A stretch of DNA of 64,000 nucleotides from Ochrobactrum sp. RH2CCR150 (GTDB taxonomy: Bacteria > Pseudomonadota > Alphaproteobacteria > Rhizobiales > Rhizobiaceae). The stretch's first letter is position 1. The number at the start of each line of letters is the position of its first letter. Below are positions 1 to 10,820 of the stretch, in pieces. The DNA lies in the NCBI GenBank assembly GCA_014138095.1, contig JACGXE010000001.1, positions 186,001 to 250,000 on the forward strand, in the 5' to 3' direction. The position numbers and the translations under genes are program-made. The notes beneath the pieces are model-generated. The model saw only the letters and a list, made by a program, of their open reading frames with translations. It did no database searches and was not told the DNA's origin.

Positions 1-189
1 GTGAGGGAATGACCTCCACGAGCAGCCGCCTGTCTGTGAATGGCAGGTGGCCGTTCCCCAAGAAGTTCTCAATGCAGACCAAACTGCCCATGGTTCCATA
101 AAAACTCGCATTACAAAATTCTGCATCCGAAACCGTGCAAACATAAAATGCGTTTCCCACACCCCGCACAAATGCTCTAAGAACGATTC
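1..189. other. Gap upstream of holA; possible tail of an upstream gene
   Basis: The first 12 bases could be read as the last three codons and TGA stop of a rightward gene (in related genomes lptE precedes holA), but 12 bases cannot prove it. Bases 25-50 form an imperfect inverted repeat (left arm 25-33, right arm 42-50, two non-Watson-Crick positions) that may be a weak terminator. No credible gene is seen in the rest; an open frame starting at base 47 overlaps the holA start and has no family features. Confidence 0.25.
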
Positions 190-1233
190 ATGGCGCAGAA
201 AAAAGCAAATGAAGTCGATGGTTTCCTGAGCAGACCGAACAGCTCGTTTCCGGTCGTGCTTCTTTACGGCCCAGACAAGGGTCTGGTGAGCGAGCGTGCG
301 CGCCGCTATGCCGAGGCAACTAAACTTCCACTCGATGATCCCTTTGCTGTCATCCGTATGGAAGCCGATGAAATCGATGCCGATCCTTCGAAACTGGCCG
401 ACGAGGCACGCACTATTTCCATGTTCGGCGGCACCCGTCTGATATGGATCAAGAACGCTGCCGGGCAGAAGAAACTGGCCGACGCAATCAAGCTTCTGGC
501 TACGGAACCGCCGCATGAAACCTTCATTCTCGTCGAAGCTGGCGACCTGAAAAAGGGCGTGGGGTTGCGTAGTGCTATCGAGAATGCTTCTGCGGGCATG
601 GCGCTTCCCTGCTATACGGACGATGCGCGTGGCATCGATGGCGTGATCGATGATGTGCTCGCGGAGTGGAAGCTGCAAATCACCCTTGATGGACGTCAGC
701 TCCTTCGCGCCAGCCTCGGCGGCGACCGTCTTGCCACCCGTGGCGAGCTGGAAAAACTCTGCCTCTATGCACGCGGCAAGGAACGTATCGACATTGATGA
801 CGTTCGCGAAGCTGTGGGTGACGTTGCAGGCCTGTCGACCGACGAGGTCGTGGATGCAGTCATTGCCGGTGATTTGCAACGATTTGAAATCACATTCGAC
901 CGCGTCGTAAAATCAGGCACAGCGCCGTTTCTGGTGCTGAACACGGCCATGCGGCAGTTCCAGCAGATACAGGCTCTGCGCTATATCATGGATACTGAAC
1001 GCAAGAGCGCCTCGGTCGTGGTGGCCAGTGCAAGGCCACCTATCTTCTTCAATCGCAAAAGGCTTATAGAAACGGCCATCGGACGATGGGGTGGCGAGAG
1101 CCTTTCACGCGTCCTGGAGCGTCTCCAGCGCGCCGTTCTCGAAAGCCGCCAGAACTCAGCCCTCGCCGTTCCGATCATCCGCCAATGCCTGATGGCTATC
1201 GGTGTAGAAGCCATGCGCAATGCACGGCGCTAA
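190..1233 (+). CDS. holA: DNA polymerase III subunit delta
   Basis: 347 aa, the usual length for HolA, the clamp-loader subunit that opens the beta sliding clamp. The N-terminal AAA+-like region begins with a VVLLYGPDKG stretch near residues 22-31, a degenerate P-loop position typical of delta (which does not hydrolyse ATP), and the C-terminal collar domain follows (residues ~210-345). The ATG at 190 is preceded by an A-rich leader. The gene is convergent with parB and separated from it by a strong bidirectional terminator. Function is by family recognition. Confidence 0.93.
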   Translation: MAQKKANEVDGFLSRPNSSFPVVLLYGPDKGLVSERARRYAEATKLPLDDPFAVIRMEADEIDADPSKLADEARTISMFGGTRLIWIKNAAGQKKLADAIKLLATEPPHETFILVEAGDLKKGVGLRSAIENASAGMALPCYTDDARGIDGVIDDVLAEWKLQITLDGRQLLRASLGGDRLATRGELEKLCLYARGKERIDIDDVREAVGDVAGLSTDEVVDAVIAGDLQRFEITFDRVVKSGTAPFLVLNTAMRQFQQIQALRYIMDTERKSASVVVASARPPIFFNRKRLIETAIGRWGGESLSRVLERLQRAVLESRQNSALAVPIIRQCLMAIGVEAMRNARR

Positions 1234-1270
1234 CGACTTTCACCGCCACGAAACGTGAAACAATCCCATA

Positions 1271-1308
1271 AACAAAAACCCCGGTATTAAGATACCGGGG
1301 TTTTTGTT
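1271..1308. terminator. Bidirectional intrinsic terminator, holA/parB
   Basis: A perfect 17-bp inverted repeat with a 4-base loop (TAAG at 1288-1291). The GC core ACCCCGGTAT/ATACCGGGGT is flanked by A-tract and T-tract, so it can end transcription of both the rightward holA and the leftward parB. Confidence 0.9.
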
Positions 1309-1326
1309 TACATTATCGGAAACACA

Positions 1327-2208
1327 TCAGCTCTGAAGACGACGGCAGATTTCGTCCAGCTGCTCCAGAGAGCTATAGCGGATCTTCACTTCGCCGCCGC
1401 GATCCCGGTGATTAATCTCAACCTTCATGCCCGTCACATCGGAAAGCAGCTTTTCGAGCGCCTTGGTGTCGGCATCCTTTTCCACCGGAGCAGATTTGCC
1501 CGGCTTCGGTTCCGCGCCGCCACGCGCTTCAGCCTGAGCCAACGCTTCCACCTGACGGACCGACAGGCCTTCCTTGACGATCCGCTCGGCCAGACCCGTC
1601 GGATTTTCCATCGTGATCAGGCTGCGCGCATGCCCCGCAGACAACGCGCCATCAACAATGAAATCCTGCACCGGTTGCGGCAGCTTGAGAAGGCGAAGCG
1701 TGTTGGCAACATGGCTGCGGCTCTTGCCGATCACCTGCGCCAGATCGTTCTGCGTATACTCATGATTATCGATAAGCTGTTGATATCCCAGCGCTTCTTC
1801 GACCGCGTTCAGGTCTGCGCGCTGAACGTTTTCGATAATCGCGATCTCAAGAGCGACGCGATCATCCACATCGCGAACGATAACAGGGATCGTATCAACA
1901 CCTGCGCGCTGCGATGCCCGCCAGCGGCGTTCACCAGCGATAAGTTCAAAATGATCAGGCTGGCCCGGTGCCGGACGCACCACGATTGGCTGGACGACGC
2001 CGTGTTCCTTGATCGACTGTGCCAGATCTTCCAGCTCCGCTTCCGCAAACATGCGTCGCGGATTGCGCGGATTACGCGTGACAAATTCGATCGGCACATT
2101 GCGTTCGATTGGAACCGGCGCTTTACGCTCTTCGACCGGACGGTCGATCTCACCAATCAGGGCAGCCAGTCCGCGGCCAAGGCGCTTTTTTGAAGGATCG
2201 TCGTTCAT
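1327..2208 (-). CDS. parB: Chromosome partitioning protein ParB
   Basis: 293 aa. ParB binds parS, spreads along DNA as a CTP-gated clamp and works with ParA to segregate the origin. The N-terminus has the conserved KRLGRGLAALIG segment (residues ~8-19). The CTP-binding motifs GERRWRAS (92-99) and ENVQRADLN (126-134) are intact, and a helix-turn-helix follows (~150-175, QNDLAQVIGKSRSHVANTL). The C-terminal dimerisation domain is present. It lies 51 bases downstream of parA on the same strand. Its probable targets, perfect parS palindromes, lie at 3680 and 5813. Confidence 0.97.
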   Translation of the reverse strand: MNDDPSKKRLGRGLAALIGEIDRPVEERKAPVPIERNVPIEFVTRNPRNPRRMFAEAELEDLAQSIKEHGVVQPIVVRPAPGQPDHFELIAGERRWRASQRAGVDTIPVIVRDVDDRVALEIAIIENVQRADLNAVEEALGYQQLIDNHEYTQNDLAQVIGKSRSHVANTLRLLKLPQPVQDFIVDGALSAGHARSLITMENPTGLAERIVKEGLSVRQVEALAQAEARGGAEPKPGKSAPVEKDADTKALEKLLSDVTGMKVEINHRDRGGEVKIRYSSLEQLDEICRRLQS

Positions 2209-2259
2209 CGTTCGGCAAATTCCTGCAATTGTTACGTAGTCGAATCGATAGTCTGTTGT

Positions 2260-3057
2260 TTATGCGGCTTTCAATTGCCGCTCGCGCTGAATAACTTCAG
2301 ACGCAAGCTGCAAATAGGCCTGACTTCCCGCACATTTCAGATCGTAGAGAATGGCTGGCTTGCCATGCGAGGGCGCTTCCGATACCCGCACATTGCGCGG
2401 AATAACAGTCCGATAGACCTTTTCGCCCATGAAAGCGCGAACATCATCCACCACCTGAGAGGCGAGATTGTTGCGGCTATCGAACATCGTCAGCACAATA
2501 CCCTGGATGGAAAGCTCGGCATTGATCGTCGACCGAACCTGATCGACGGTCTGCAACAGCTGGCTTAGGCCTTCCAGTGCAAAGAATTCACATTGCAGCG
2601 GCACGAGCACGGAGTCTGCAGCTGCCATGGCATTCAGCGTCAACAGGTTCAGAGATGGCGGGCAATCCACCAGGACATATGAGAATCGATCAGAAACGCT
2701 CGAATCAAAACGCAGAGAGTCGCGCAAACGGCGCGTACGGTCTGCGGATTGGGCTATTTCCATCTCGATACCCAACAGATCAAGCGTCGATGGCACGATA
2801 AAGAGATTGGGCACATCGGTCTGCATAGCCGCTTCCGGCACCGAAGCCTCTTGCGTCAGCACATCATAGGACGACAGCGGACGATTACGGCGATCGATCC
2901 CCAACCCGGTGCTGGCATTGCCCTGCGGATCGAGATCAACGATGAGAACCGTTTCGCCTATTGCCGCCAATGCCGTGGCCAGATTGATCGCCGTCGTTGT
3001 TTTTCCGACGCCGCCTTTCTGGTTTGCAATGGTTATGATCCTGGACATTTTGTTCAT
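2260..3057 (-). CDS. parA: Chromosome partitioning ATPase ParA (Soj)
   Basis: 265 aa when started at MNKMSRIITIANQ. The deviant Walker A box KGGVGKTTT is at residues 14-22, with the VLIVDLDPQGNAS segment and DCPPSLNLLT downstream, all diagnostic of ParA/Soj. An upstream in-frame start at 3162 would add 35 residues of no family similarity and would overlap the 3' end of rsmG, so 3057 is preferred; MSRII (three codons further in) is an alternative. Forms a parAB pair and follows rsmG and mnmG as in most alphaproteobacterial origin regions. Confidence 0.96.
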   Translation of the reverse strand: MNKMSRIITIANQKGGVGKTTTAINLATALAAIGETVLIVDLDPQGNASTGLGIDRRNRPLSSYDVLTQEASVPEAAMQTDVPNLFIVPSTLDLLGIEMEIAQSADRTRRLRDSLRFDSSVSDRFSYVLVDCPPSLNLLTLNAMAAADSVLVPLQCEFFALEGLSQLLQTVDQVRSTINAELSIQGIVLTMFDSRNNLASQVVDDVRAFMGEKVYRTVIPRNVRVSEAPSHGKPAILYDLKCAGSQAYLQLASEVIQRERQLKAA

Positions 3058-3100
3058 TACCGTCGCCCTGCCGCTTTCCAGATCTGCCAAATTCTCGGAT

Positions 3101-3754
3101 TCAATTCGCTTTGCGTCGCAAGTTGCTGATTTCGAGGATGACCGAAGTCTGATCGATAGCACTTTGATGTTTTACCAGATCGAAATCCCAACCGACACGG
3201 CTTTCATCGATTTCCCTCTGGTAATCCCGACCTTTTTGGAAAAGCGCTTTAGCGCCATCAACGAGCCAAGGCTCTGTCAAACCGAAAAGATCGTTCAATG
3301 AGGCGAGCGCGCGGGCGGTAACAACCTCCGGAGTCTTTATTTTTTCCCACACGGACTCGATACGAGCCGCATGAATATGGGCAGGAACATTCAGATGTCC
3401 GGCAGCTGTGCGTAGAAAAGCGGCCTTTTTACCGGCGCTTTCCACCAGTTCGATACAACTACCCGGCTTATCCGCCAGGTAACAGGCCGTCACGATGCCC
3501 GGAAATCCGCCACCGGAACCGATATCCAGCCAGCGTTTCGCGTCTGGAGCCAACGGAAAAACCTGCGCACTATCCAGAATATGACGGCTCCAAAGGTCTG
3601 CCAATGTCGATGGAGATGCCAGATTGATCGCTTTCGACCACTTCCGGAATAGCTCTTCAAATGCGATCAGACGATCCACTGTTTCACGTGAAACAGCCGG
3701 ATTGATCTGGAGAAGACTTTTGAAACGGCGATCCGCACTCTTATCAGCACTCAC
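3101..3754 (-). CDS. rsmG: 16S rRNA (guanine-527-N7)-methyltransferase RsmG
   Basis: 217 aa, formerly GidB. It methylates G527 of 16S rRNA using S-adenosylmethionine. The SAM-binding motif [16 protein letters not shown] is at residues 75-90 and RHILDS at 57-62. Its ATG overlaps the mnmG stop by four bases, so the two are translationally coupled. Codons for residues ~20-25 (AVSRET) contain a perfect 16-bp parS palindrome, so this coding stretch also serves as a ParB site. Confidence 0.96.
   Translation of the reverse strand: MSADKSADRRFKSLLQINPAVSRETVDRLIAFEELFRKWSKAINLASPSTLADLWSRHILDSAQVFPLAPDAKRWLDIGSGGGFPGIVTACYLADKPGSCIELVESAGKKAAFLRTAAGHLNVPAHIHAARIESVWEKIKTPEVVTARALASLNDLFGLTEPWLVDGAKALFQKGRDYQREIDESRVGWDFDLVKHQSAIDQTSVILEISNLRRKAN
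3680..3695. promoter_or_regulatory. parS: parS site 1 (perfect), inside rsmG
   Basis: TGTTTCACGTGAAACA, the full 16-bp parS palindrome recognised by chromosomal ParB proteins, with no mismatch. It sits within the rsmG coding sequence, about 0.6 kb upstream of parA. Confidence 0.93.
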
Positions 3755-5661
3755 GCCGCGCCCTTCCCTTCCGCCAATTCAGTAGCAGCTTGACGCCGAG
3801 AACCGTGCTTTTTGATCTGCGCTATAAGCAGCGCCAAAGCGGCTGGGGTCATTCCGTCAACGCGTTGTGCTTCAGCAATCGTCTCCGGCTTGCGCTGCTT
3901 CAGCTTATGTTTCAGCTCGTTGGACAGTCCTGAAATGGCATCAATGTCCAGTCCAGCGGGGATCAACAGGCGCTCTTCGCGCTCCATAACCGCGATATCC
4001 GTCTGCTGACGCTCCATATAAACCGCATATTGTGCCTCAATCTCGAGCGTTTCGCGGGTGATAGAGTCTATTCCGTCCAGTTCGGGCCAGATCGGGCTCA
4101 AGCGCGTCAGATCGATATCAGGATAAGACAGCAAGTCATAAGCTGAACGACGAACCCCATCATGATTGAGATGCAAATCATAGCGACTTGCGAGATTGGG
4201 CGTGATCGACAGCGACTGGGTCAGTTCCCGCGCAGCAGACAGCGCGTTCTCTCGTTCAGCGAAGCGCTTCTTACGCTCTGCTCCCAATATGCCGAGACGA
4301 TCCGCCAGCGGTGTAAGGCGTTGATCGGCATTATCCGCGCGCAAAGAAAGACGGAATTCAGCGCGTGATGTGAACATGCGATAAGGTTCGCTCACGCCGC
4401 GCGATGTCAAATCATCCACCATCACGCCGATATAGGCTTCAGTACGCTGGATGATGATTGGCTCATCACCCCCTGCCCGCCGTGCGGCATTCAAACCAGC
4501 AAGAAGACCCTGCGCGGCGGCTTCCTCATATCCGGTGGTGCCGTTGATCTGGCCTGCCAGGAACAGACCACTCACCCGCCGCGTCTCAAGGCTGCGCTTA
4601 AGCTCGCGCGGATCAATGAAGTCATATTCAATGGCGTAGCCCGGCTGTAGCATCACTGCTTTCTCAAGACCGGGAATGGTCTTGAGAATTTCGAGCTGAA
4701 CGTCTTCCGGCAGAGAAGTCGAAATGCCGTTCGGATAAACCGTATCGTCGTCCAGACCTTCCGGTTCCAGGAATATCTGGTGGCCATCACGGTCGCCGAA
4801 CTTGACGATCTTGTCTTCCACAGATGGACAATAACGTGGGCCAATACCTTCAATCGAGCCGGAATACATGGCCGACCGATGCAGATTGGCGCGTATAATT
4901 GCATGGGTTTCCGGTGTCGTACGCGTAATACCGCAATCAATCTGCGGCGTCGTAATACGATCCGTCATCAGGGAAAATGGTACAGGGTTCTCATCGGCGG
5001 ACTGGGTTTCAAGATTTGCCCAATCGATAGTACGGCCATCAAGACGCGGCGGCGTGCCGGTCTTGAGACGTCCTAATGCGAACCCAAGAGTCTTCAAAGT
5101 ATCCGACAGGCCGAGCGCCGGATTCTCACCCATGCGTCCTGCCGGTATCTTCTTCTCTCCGATATGAATGAGGCCGTTCAGGAATGTGCCCGTCGTTAAC
5201 ACAACTGCGCCGCAGCTCAGCAGCTGTCCATCCGATAGAACCACACCAGTGACATTACCTTCTTCGGTCTTTATATCGAACGCGCCGCCCTCAACAACCG
5301 TGAGGTTTTCCTGCGCTCCAATCATTTCCTGCATCGCAAGCCGATACAGTTTGCGATCAGCCTGCGTGCGCGGACCACGGACAGCCGGTCCTTTACGGCG
5401 ATTTAGCAGACGAAACTGGATGCCTGCCTTATCGGCAACACGACCCATCAAACCGTCCAGTGCGTCGATTTCCCGAACAAGATGGCCCTTCCCGAGACCA
5501 CCAATCGCCGGGTTACACGACATGACGCCAATAGTATCGAAGTTATGAGTGACCAATGCAGTGCGTGCGCCAGCGCGTGCAGCAGCCGACGCGGCTTCAC
5601 AGCCTGCATGACCGCCACCGACAACAATAACATCGAAGACTGTAGACTCAGCCGAACTCAT
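3751..5661 (-). CDS. mnmG: tRNA U34 carboxymethylaminomethyl-modifying enzyme MnmG (GidA)
   Basis: 636 aa when started at [16 protein letters not shown]. This FAD enzyme works with MnmE to install the cmnm5 group on wobble uridine. The dinucleotide-binding motif [12 protein letters not shown] lies at the N-terminus and the [14 protein letters not shown] signature follows near residues 45-60. A longer open frame starts at 5742, but its extra 27 residues do not resemble the family; MQEMSSAE, three codons upstream, is a possible start. It overlaps rsmG by 4 bp. mnmE, its partner, is the next gene upstream. Confidence 0.96.
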   Translation of the reverse strand: MSSAESTVFDVIVVGGGHAGCEAASAAARAGARTALVTHNFDTIGVMSCNPAIGGLGKGHLVREIDALDGLMGRVADKAGIQFRLLNRRKGPAVRGPRTQADRKLYRLAMQEMIGAQENLTVVEGGAFDIKTEEGNVTGVVLSDGQLLSCGAVVLTTGTFLNGLIHIGEKKIPAGRMGENPALGLSDTLKTLGFALGRLKTGTPPRLDGRTIDWANLETQSADENPVPFSLMTDRITTPQIDCGITRTTPETHAIIRANLHRSAMYSGSIEGIGPRYCPSVEDKIVKFGDRDGHQIFLEPEGLDDDTVYPNGISTSLPEDVQLEILKTIPGLEKAVMLQPGYAIEYDFIDPRELKRSLETRRVSGLFLAGQINGTTGYEEAAAQGLLAGLNAARRAGGDEPIIIQRTEAYIGVMVDDLTSRGVSEPYRMFTSRAEFRLSLRADNADQRLTPLADRLGILGAERKKRFAERENALSAARELTQSLSITPNLASRYDLHLNHDGVRRSAYDLLSYPDIDLTRLSPIWPELDGIDSITRETLEIEAQYAVYMERQQTDIAVMEREERLLIPAGLDIDAISGLSNELKHKLKQRKPETIAEAQRVDGMTPAALALLIAQIKKHGSRRQAATELAEGKGAA

Positions 5662-5812
5662 TTCTTGCATCCTCGGATTAGGAGACAGCTTTTGCCATGA
5701 ATGCGTTTGAAACGGAAGGATAAAAGCGTGACAGGCGATCAATTAAAAGCGCACAGGACCGCTGACTCATGAAGAACGGGTGGAGTCAACTGGCCTGACC
5801 GGATTCCACAGA

Positions 5813-5828
5813 TGTTTCACGTGAAACA
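5813..5828. promoter_or_regulatory. parS: parS site 2 (perfect), mnmG-mnmE gap
   Basis: TGTTTCACGTGAAACA without mismatch; the palindrome extends one base each side (5812-5829). It lies in the 216-bp gap between mnmE and mnmG, about 7 kb from the origin-like gap. Confidence 0.93.
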
Positions 5829-5860
5829 TTCCACGAATATCTGTCTACCAGATCGGCCGA

Positions 5861-5876
5861 TGTTTCACGTGAATCA
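5861..5876. promoter_or_regulatory. parS: parS site 3 (one mismatch)
   Basis: TGTTTCACGTGAATCA, one substitution from the perfect palindrome, 48 bp start-to-start from site 2 and ending just beyond the mnmE stop codon. Confidence 0.8.
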
Positions 5877-5877
5877 C

Positions 5878-7206
5878 TCACTTGCCAATGCAAAACTGAG
5901 AGAAAATGACATCCAGGATTTCCTCAACGTCAACATCACCGGTGATACGTCCAAGATAATGCGATGCTCTGCGCATGTTTTCCGCTCTCAGTTCCAACGG
6001 AAGGTCTTCTCGCCCTGCAGCAATTTCGATCTCAGTGAGCGTCGAACGAAGCAGATTGATGTGGCGCTGCCTTGTGGGAACAGCATCATTGATCTGGCCA
6101 ATACGTTCTTCAACGAAAGTCTGTAGTGCGGCGAGAAGCTCATCCAATCCAGAACCATTCTTGATCGATATCTGGAAAGTCCAACGCGCGTCTTGTTTCT
6201 TCGTTAGATCAGCTTTGGTGCCAATACGCCAAATCTCGACGTCGGCTTCGTTCAGTATCGCATCAATCGGATCATTCATGTCTTCCAATAGAAGAATGAG
6301 ATCGGCTTCCGATGCCGTTTCGCGGGCTCTCTCAATCCCGATCTTCTCGACTGCACTTTCAGTCTCACGCAATCCGGCTGTATCGGTGACGTAAACCGGG
6401 ATACCATTCAGATCGAGTTTGACTTCGAGAAGATCTCGCGTGGTCCCGGCTTCATCCGAAATGATCGCCACTTCGCGTCCAGCAAGAAAATTCAGCAAGC
6501 TGGATTTGCCAGCATTTGGCGCACCAGCAATCACCACATGCAAACCGTCGCGAAGCATGGCAGCACGTTTGCCGCTGGCAATATGCTGTTCTATTTCCTT
6601 CTGAAGTGCCTGCAGTGATCGCCAAACTTGATCGGAAACTGAACCTGGCACGTCACTTTCGTCTGCAAAATCAAGTTCGGCTTCAATGAAAGCGCGCGCG
6701 CGAACAAGCTTCTGTCTCCATTCGGTGTAGAGTTGCCGTTGCGCACCCGAAGCCACCTGCAAGGCAAGACGTCGCTGACCTTCGGTTTCGGCGGCAATAA
6801 GATCTGCCAGGCCTTCTGCAATTGTCAGATCCATCTTGCCATTGGTGAAAGCACGGCGGGTGAATTCGCCAGCTTCAGCGATACGGCAATCAGCAATCGC
6901 GCCCAGTTCCTGCAGCAGCTTTTCAACAACGGCGACACCTCCATGAAGATGAAATTCGACACAGTCCTCACCTGTAAAACTATGGGGGCCGGGAAAGAAG
7001 AGCGCCAATCCACGATCGATCGCGTCTCCATTTCGGGAACGGAATGTCTTAAAGGCTGCATAACGGGGTTCGATGACTGAGCCTACAATCGTTTCGATAA
7101 TGAATCGAACTTGCGGGCCAGATGCTCGCACAACGGCAACACCCGATGGAAGCCGCCCACTGGACAAAGCAAAAATCGTATCGTGATGGACAGCGGTGTC
7201 GTTCAT
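5878..7206 (-). CDS. mnmE: tRNA modification GTPase MnmE (TrmE)
   Basis: 442 aa. Partner of MnmG in cmnm5U34 synthesis. Order: N-terminal tetrahydrofolate-binding domain (1-~118), helical domain, inserted G domain with GAPNAGKSS (228-236), DEAGTTRD and DTAGLRE, and the C-terminal FCIGK whose Cys is the conserved penultimate-motif residue of the family. Full length. It is divergent from the gene at 7293 across an 86-bp gap. Confidence 0.96.
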   Translation of the reverse strand: MNDTAVHHDTIFALSSGRLPSGVAVVRASGPQVRFIIETIVGSVIEPRYAAFKTFRSRNGDAIDRGLALFFPGPHSFTGEDCVEFHLHGGVAVVEKLLQELGAIADCRIAEAGEFTRRAFTNGKMDLTIAEGLADLIAAETEGQRRLALQVASGAQRQLYTEWRQKLVRARAFIEAELDFADESDVPGSVSDQVWRSLQALQKEIEQHIASGKRAAMLRDGLHVVIAGAPNAGKSSLLNFLAGREVAIISDEAGTTRDLLEVKLDLNGIPVYVTDTAGLRETESAVEKIGIERARETASEADLILLLEDMNDPIDAILNEADVEIWRIGTKADLTKKQDARWTFQISIKNGSGLDELLAALQTFVEERIGQINDAVPTRQRHINLLRSTLTEIEIAAGREDLPLELRAENMRRASHYLGRITGDVDVEEILDVIFSQFCIGK

Positions 7207-7292
7207 TGTATTTCCTGACCTATATCAATCTTGCCAAGAGGATTGAAATTGAGCTCAGTGCATATTCATTCAAACGCTGAAAGGGAAGCCTC

Positions 7293-9305
7293 ATGACGGA
7301 TATCAGCAGAAACAGGCTGTCTGCGGAACCCAGTGCCTATCTGCGCCAACATGCGGACAACCCCGTTCACTGGCAGCCCTGGGGAAAGGAGGCTCTCGAC
7401 GCCGCGCGAGAATTAGACCGCCCTATCCTGCTTTCAATTGGCTATGCGGCCTGTCACTGGTGCCACGTAATGGCGCATGAGTCATTCGAAGACGCCGATG
7501 TAGCTGCTGTCATGAACGACCTGTTTGTGAATGTGAAAGTGGACCGCGAGGAACGGCCAGACATAGACCAGATCTATATGGCTGCGCTGGGCGCGATGGG
7601 GCAGCAAGGGGGCTGGCCGCTGACCATGTTTCTGCGGCCCGATGGCAAGCCTTTCTGGGGCGGCACTTATTTTCCGCCCCACGCACGCTACAACATGCCG
7701 GGCTTTGTCGATGTGTTGAACGCCGTGAATAACCTCTGGCAAGGAGATAAAGAAAAAATTAACCATAATGCCGAGGCGGTCTTCAATCATCTTGAAGGCA
7801 GGCTCGCTGCTCAAAATGCCGCCAGCCCGAATGAGATCGCGCGCTTCGATGATGTGACGCAACGGATCAGTGGTCTTATCGATCCCGTGCGCGGCGGTAT
7901 CGAAGGCGCCCCTAAGTTTCCCAATGCTCCATTCATGGACGCTCTGTGGCTATCCTGGCTCTATAATCACGACAGCGATAACAGGGACAAGTTTATCCGT
8001 TCATTGAAGACCATGCTGCAAGGCGGCATCTATGATCACCTTGGGGGTGGTCTTTGCCGCTACAGCACGGATGCTGACTGGCTCGCGCCGCATTTTGAAA
8101 AAATGCTCTACGACAACGCCCAGCTGATCCGACACGCCAATTATGCTTTTGCGGAAACGAAGGATGATCTGTTCCGCATACGAATCGAAGAAACCATCGA
8201 TTGGCTGGTCCGTGAAATGCGACTGCCGGACGGTAGTTTCACGTCGAGCCTTGATGCCGATAGCGAAGGCGAAGAAGGGAAATTCTACGTCTGGAGCGAG
8301 GCGGTGATAGACAGCGTTTTGGGAGAACATAGCCAAGCCTTCAAGGCATTCTATGGCGTTTCCCCGGGAGGCAACTGGGAAAGTCATAATATTCTTAATC
8401 GCTTGCATGATGTCGATTCTGATGGGCCGGTACCACAGTCAATACGGGATGCCAAGGCGAAGCTCTTCGCACAGCGCGAAACGCGCATTCGCCCAGGACG
8501 CGACGACAAGGCCCTGACAGACTGGAATGCATTAGCTATTCGTGCACTCGCCGAAGCCGGACGAAGCTTCTCCAAACCGGAATGGGTGACGCTGGCCGTC
8601 GAAGCCTATCACACGATCATGCAGCCATTTCGTGCCGGACAGATGGCGCATTGCCGTATGGAGGATCGGCTGGTCTACCCTGCCCTTTCGACGGACTATG
8701 CCGGTATGATCAATGCAGCACTGGCGCTCTATGAAGCAAGTTCCGACCGGAGTTATGTGGATGATGCGGAGAAGCTGAAACAAGCGCTGGATGACCACCA
8801 CCGGGATGCTTCCGGTAATTACCGTCTATCGGCGCTTGATGCCGACGATGTCATTCTTCACGCCTATGGTGATTATGATGAGGCTATCCCCAGCGCGACG
8901 AGCCAGATCATCGAAGCACTGACGCGGCTTTTCCTCGCAACCGGTGACATGACACTTTACCGAAGCAATGAGACATTGATCGAGGAAGCGCTTGGGCGTG
9001 CATTGGCGCAGCAATATGGTCAGATCGGTATATTGAATGCGGCCCGCATGGCAGCTGAACCACTATCGCTTGTTATCGCCGCGCAGTCTCATCAGGATGA
9101 GCTTGTTTCGATAGCGAATCGAAATCCGGATCCGCGACGTCTCGACAAGATTGTCAGTTTCACGCCGAATGGAGTGATTGAACTGCCGACAGGCGGTACT
9201 GCCCGGGCTGAAAAACCTTCCGCATGGTTCTGCAAAGGACAGGTCTGCCTCCCGCCCGTGGAAAGCGGCGATGCATTGCGCATTCTTCTGACAAGCGGAA
9301 CGTGA
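7293..9305 (+). CDS. Thioredoxin-domain protein of the YyaL/SPATA20 family (DUF255)
   Basis: 670 aa, full length for the family. The N-terminal thioredoxin-like domain carries CHWCHVM at residues 54-60. The rest is an alpha/alpha-barrel related to N-acylglucosamine 2-epimerases (motifs [35 protein letters not shown] are visible). The biochemical role is not established; the family is widespread in bacteria and eukaryotes. The ATG has an AGGGAAG ribosome-binding site just upstream. It is the only rightward gene between holA and the origin-like gap and is convergent with rho. Confidence 0.88.
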   Translation: MTDISRNRLSAEPSAYLRQHADNPVHWQPWGKEALDAARELDRPILLSIGYAACHWCHVMAHESFEDADVAAVMNDLFVNVKVDREERPDIDQIYMAALGAMGQQGGWPLTMFLRPDGKPFWGGTYFPPHARYNMPGFVDVLNAVNNLWQGDKEKINHNAEAVFNHLEGRLAAQNAASPNEIARFDDVTQRISGLIDPVRGGIEGAPKFPNAPFMDALWLSWLYNHDSDNRDKFIRSLKTMLQGGIYDHLGGGLCRYSTDADWLAPHFEKMLYDNAQLIRHANYAFAETKDDLFRIRIEETIDWLVREMRLPDGSFTSSLDADSEGEEGKFYVWSEAVIDSVLGEHSQAFKAFYGVSPGGNWESHNILNRLHDVDSDGPVPQSIRDAKAKLFAQRETRIRPGRDDKALTDWNALAIRALAEAGRSFSKPEWVTLAVEAYHTIMQPFRAGQMAHCRMEDRLVYPALSTDYAGMINAALALYEASSDRSYVDDAEKLKQALDDHHRDASGNYRLSALDADDVILHAYGDYDEAIPSATSQIIEALTRLFLATGDMTLYRSNETLIEEALGRALAQQYGQIGILNAARMAAEPLSLVIAAQSHQDELVSIANRNPDPRRLDKIVSFTPNGVIELPTGGTARAEKPSAWFCKGQVCLPPVESGDALRILLTSGT

Positions 9306-9312
9306 CAGACAA

Positions 9313-9344
9313 AAAAGCCACGCTGGAAAACCAGCGTGGCTTTT
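9313..9344. terminator. Bidirectional terminator, yyaL-like gene/rho
   Basis: A 14-bp perfect stem (AAAAGCCACGCTGG and its complement) with an AAAA loop at 9327-9330. T-tracts on both strands fit termination of both convergent genes. Confidence 0.9.
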
Positions 9345-9366
9345 GTTTAGCGAAGCTGCAAGGAGC

Positions 9367-10632
9367 TTAGGTGTTCATCGAATCGAAGAACTCACCATTG
9401 CTCTTGGTCTGCTTGAGCTTGTCGATAAGGAACTCGATCGCATCGGTCGTGCCCATCGGCGCGAGAATACGGCGCAGAACGAAAATCTTCTGGAGATCGG
9501 CGCGCGGAACGAGCAGATCTTCCTTACGGGTGCCGGACTTGAGAATGTCCATGGCCGGGAAGATGCGCTTGTCAGCAACCTTGCGGTCGAGAACGATTTC
9601 CGAGTTACCTGTGCCCTTGAATTCTTCAAAGATCACTTCGTCCATACGGCTGCCTGTATCGATCAGCGCGGTCGCGATGATGGTGAGCGAGCCACCTTCT
9701 TCGATGTTACGCGCAGCACCGAAGAAACGCTTCGGACGCTGGAGCGCATTGGCATCGACACCACCGGTCAAAACCTTACCGGATGACGGAACAACGGTGT
9801 TGTAGGCGCGGCCAAGGCGGGTGATCGAGTCGAGCAGGATCACAACGTCGCGTCCATGTTCAACCAGACGCTTGGCCTTTTCGATGACCATTTCAGCGAC
9901 CTGAACGTGGCGGGCTGCCGGTTCGTCGAAGGTTGACGAAATAACTTCGCCCTTCACCGAACGCTGCATGTCGGTCACTTCTTCCGGACGCTCATCGATC
10001 AGAAGAACGATCAGATAGCATTCCGGGTGATTGGCGGTGATCGAATGCGCGATATTCTGAAGCAGCACGGTCTTACCGGTACGCGGCGGAGCGACGATCA
10101 GACCGCGTTGGCCCTTGCCGAGCGGCGCAACCAGATCGATGACGCGCGGCGACAGATCCTTGGAGGTCGGAACTTCCAACTCCATCTTGAAGCGCTCATT
10201 CGGATAGAGCGGCGTCAGATTGTCGAAGTGAACCTTGTGGCGAATCTTTTCCGGGTCTTCGAAATTGATCGAATTGACCTTGAGAAGCGCAAAATAGCGC
10301 TCGCCTTCCTTCGGGCCGCGGATCGGACCTTCAACTGTATCACCGGTCTTCAGCGAGAAGCGGCGCAGCTGCGAAGGAGAAATATAAATATCGTCGGGGC
10401 CTGGCAGATAATTGGCATCGGCGGAGCGCAGGAAGCCAAAACCGTCCTGCAGCACTTCGACAACACCTTCACCGATGATCTCGACATCCTGCGAAGCCAG
10501 CTTCTTGAGAATCGCGAACATCAGTTCCTGCTTGCGCATTGCGCTCGCATTTTCGACTTCAAGGGTTTCGGCAAAAGCAAGCAGCTCAACCGGTGTTTTA
10601 TTTTTTAGTTCTTGTAGTTTCATTTCCTGCAT
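9367..10632 (-). CDS. rho: Transcription termination factor Rho
   Basis: 421 aa. Hexameric RNA-dependent ATPase that ends untranslated transcripts. The N-terminal Rho domain (~1-45), the RNP1-like DGFGFLRS at 63-70 in the cold-shock RNA-binding domain, Walker [10 protein letters not shown] at 181-189, and the Walker B/Q-loop region are all present. The start at MQEMKLQEL is used; MKLQEL three codons in is also possible. It is preceded by a 229-bp leader after hemJ. Confidence 0.97.
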   Translation of the reverse strand: MQEMKLQELKNKTPVELLAFAETLEVENASAMRKQELMFAILKKLASQDVEIIGEGVVEVLQDGFGFLRSADANYLPGPDDIYISPSQLRRFSLKTGDTVEGPIRGPKEGERYFALLKVNSINFEDPEKIRHKVHFDNLTPLYPNERFKMELEVPTSKDLSPRVIDLVAPLGKGQRGLIVAPPRTGKTVLLQNIAHSITANHPECYLIVLLIDERPEEVTDMQRSVKGEVISSTFDEPAARHVQVAEMVIEKAKRLVEHGRDVVILLDSITRLGRAYNTVVPSSGKVLTGGVDANALQRPKRFFGAARNIEEGGSLTIIATALIDTGSRMDEVIFEEFKGTGNSEIVLDRKVADKRIFPAMDILKSGTRKEDLLVPRADLQKIFVLRRILAPMGTTDAIEFLIDKLKQTKSNGEFFDSMNT

Positions 10633-10665
10633 GGATGAGGAACTCTTTTGAAATATAAGGAGAAA

Positions 10666-10767
10666 ATGCAGTTGTTCGGAAAGTTGGTCAGCTGGTGGGC
10701 TGGACCGGCATCGAAGGCCTGCGATCAGGAAGGGAAGAGGCTTCCTTCATACCGATTTGCGATATGA
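10666..10767 (+). CDS. Possible 33-aa small ORF antisense-side of the rho leader
   Basis: ATG at 10666 is preceded by a strong AAGGAG Shine-Dalgarno at 10657-10662. The frame encodes 33 residues (starting [14 protein letters not shown]) and stops at TGA 10765-10767. A rightward terminator-like hairpin follows at 10821. It would be divergent from rho, whose ATG ends at 10632. No promoter could be identified and no family is recognised, so it may be spurious. Confidence 0.3.
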   Translation: MQLFGKLVSWWAGPASKACDQEGKRLPSYRFAI

Positions 10768-10820
10768 AGAGCAAGTCACATGTAGTGACCGCAGATAAAT
10801 TCTGCAACGGGAAAATGGCA

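Noticed and set aside
3058..3162. N-terminal extension of parA
   Set aside because: The extra 35 residues overlap rsmG and lack ParA similarity; the Walker A box is at the expected distance from the start at 3057.
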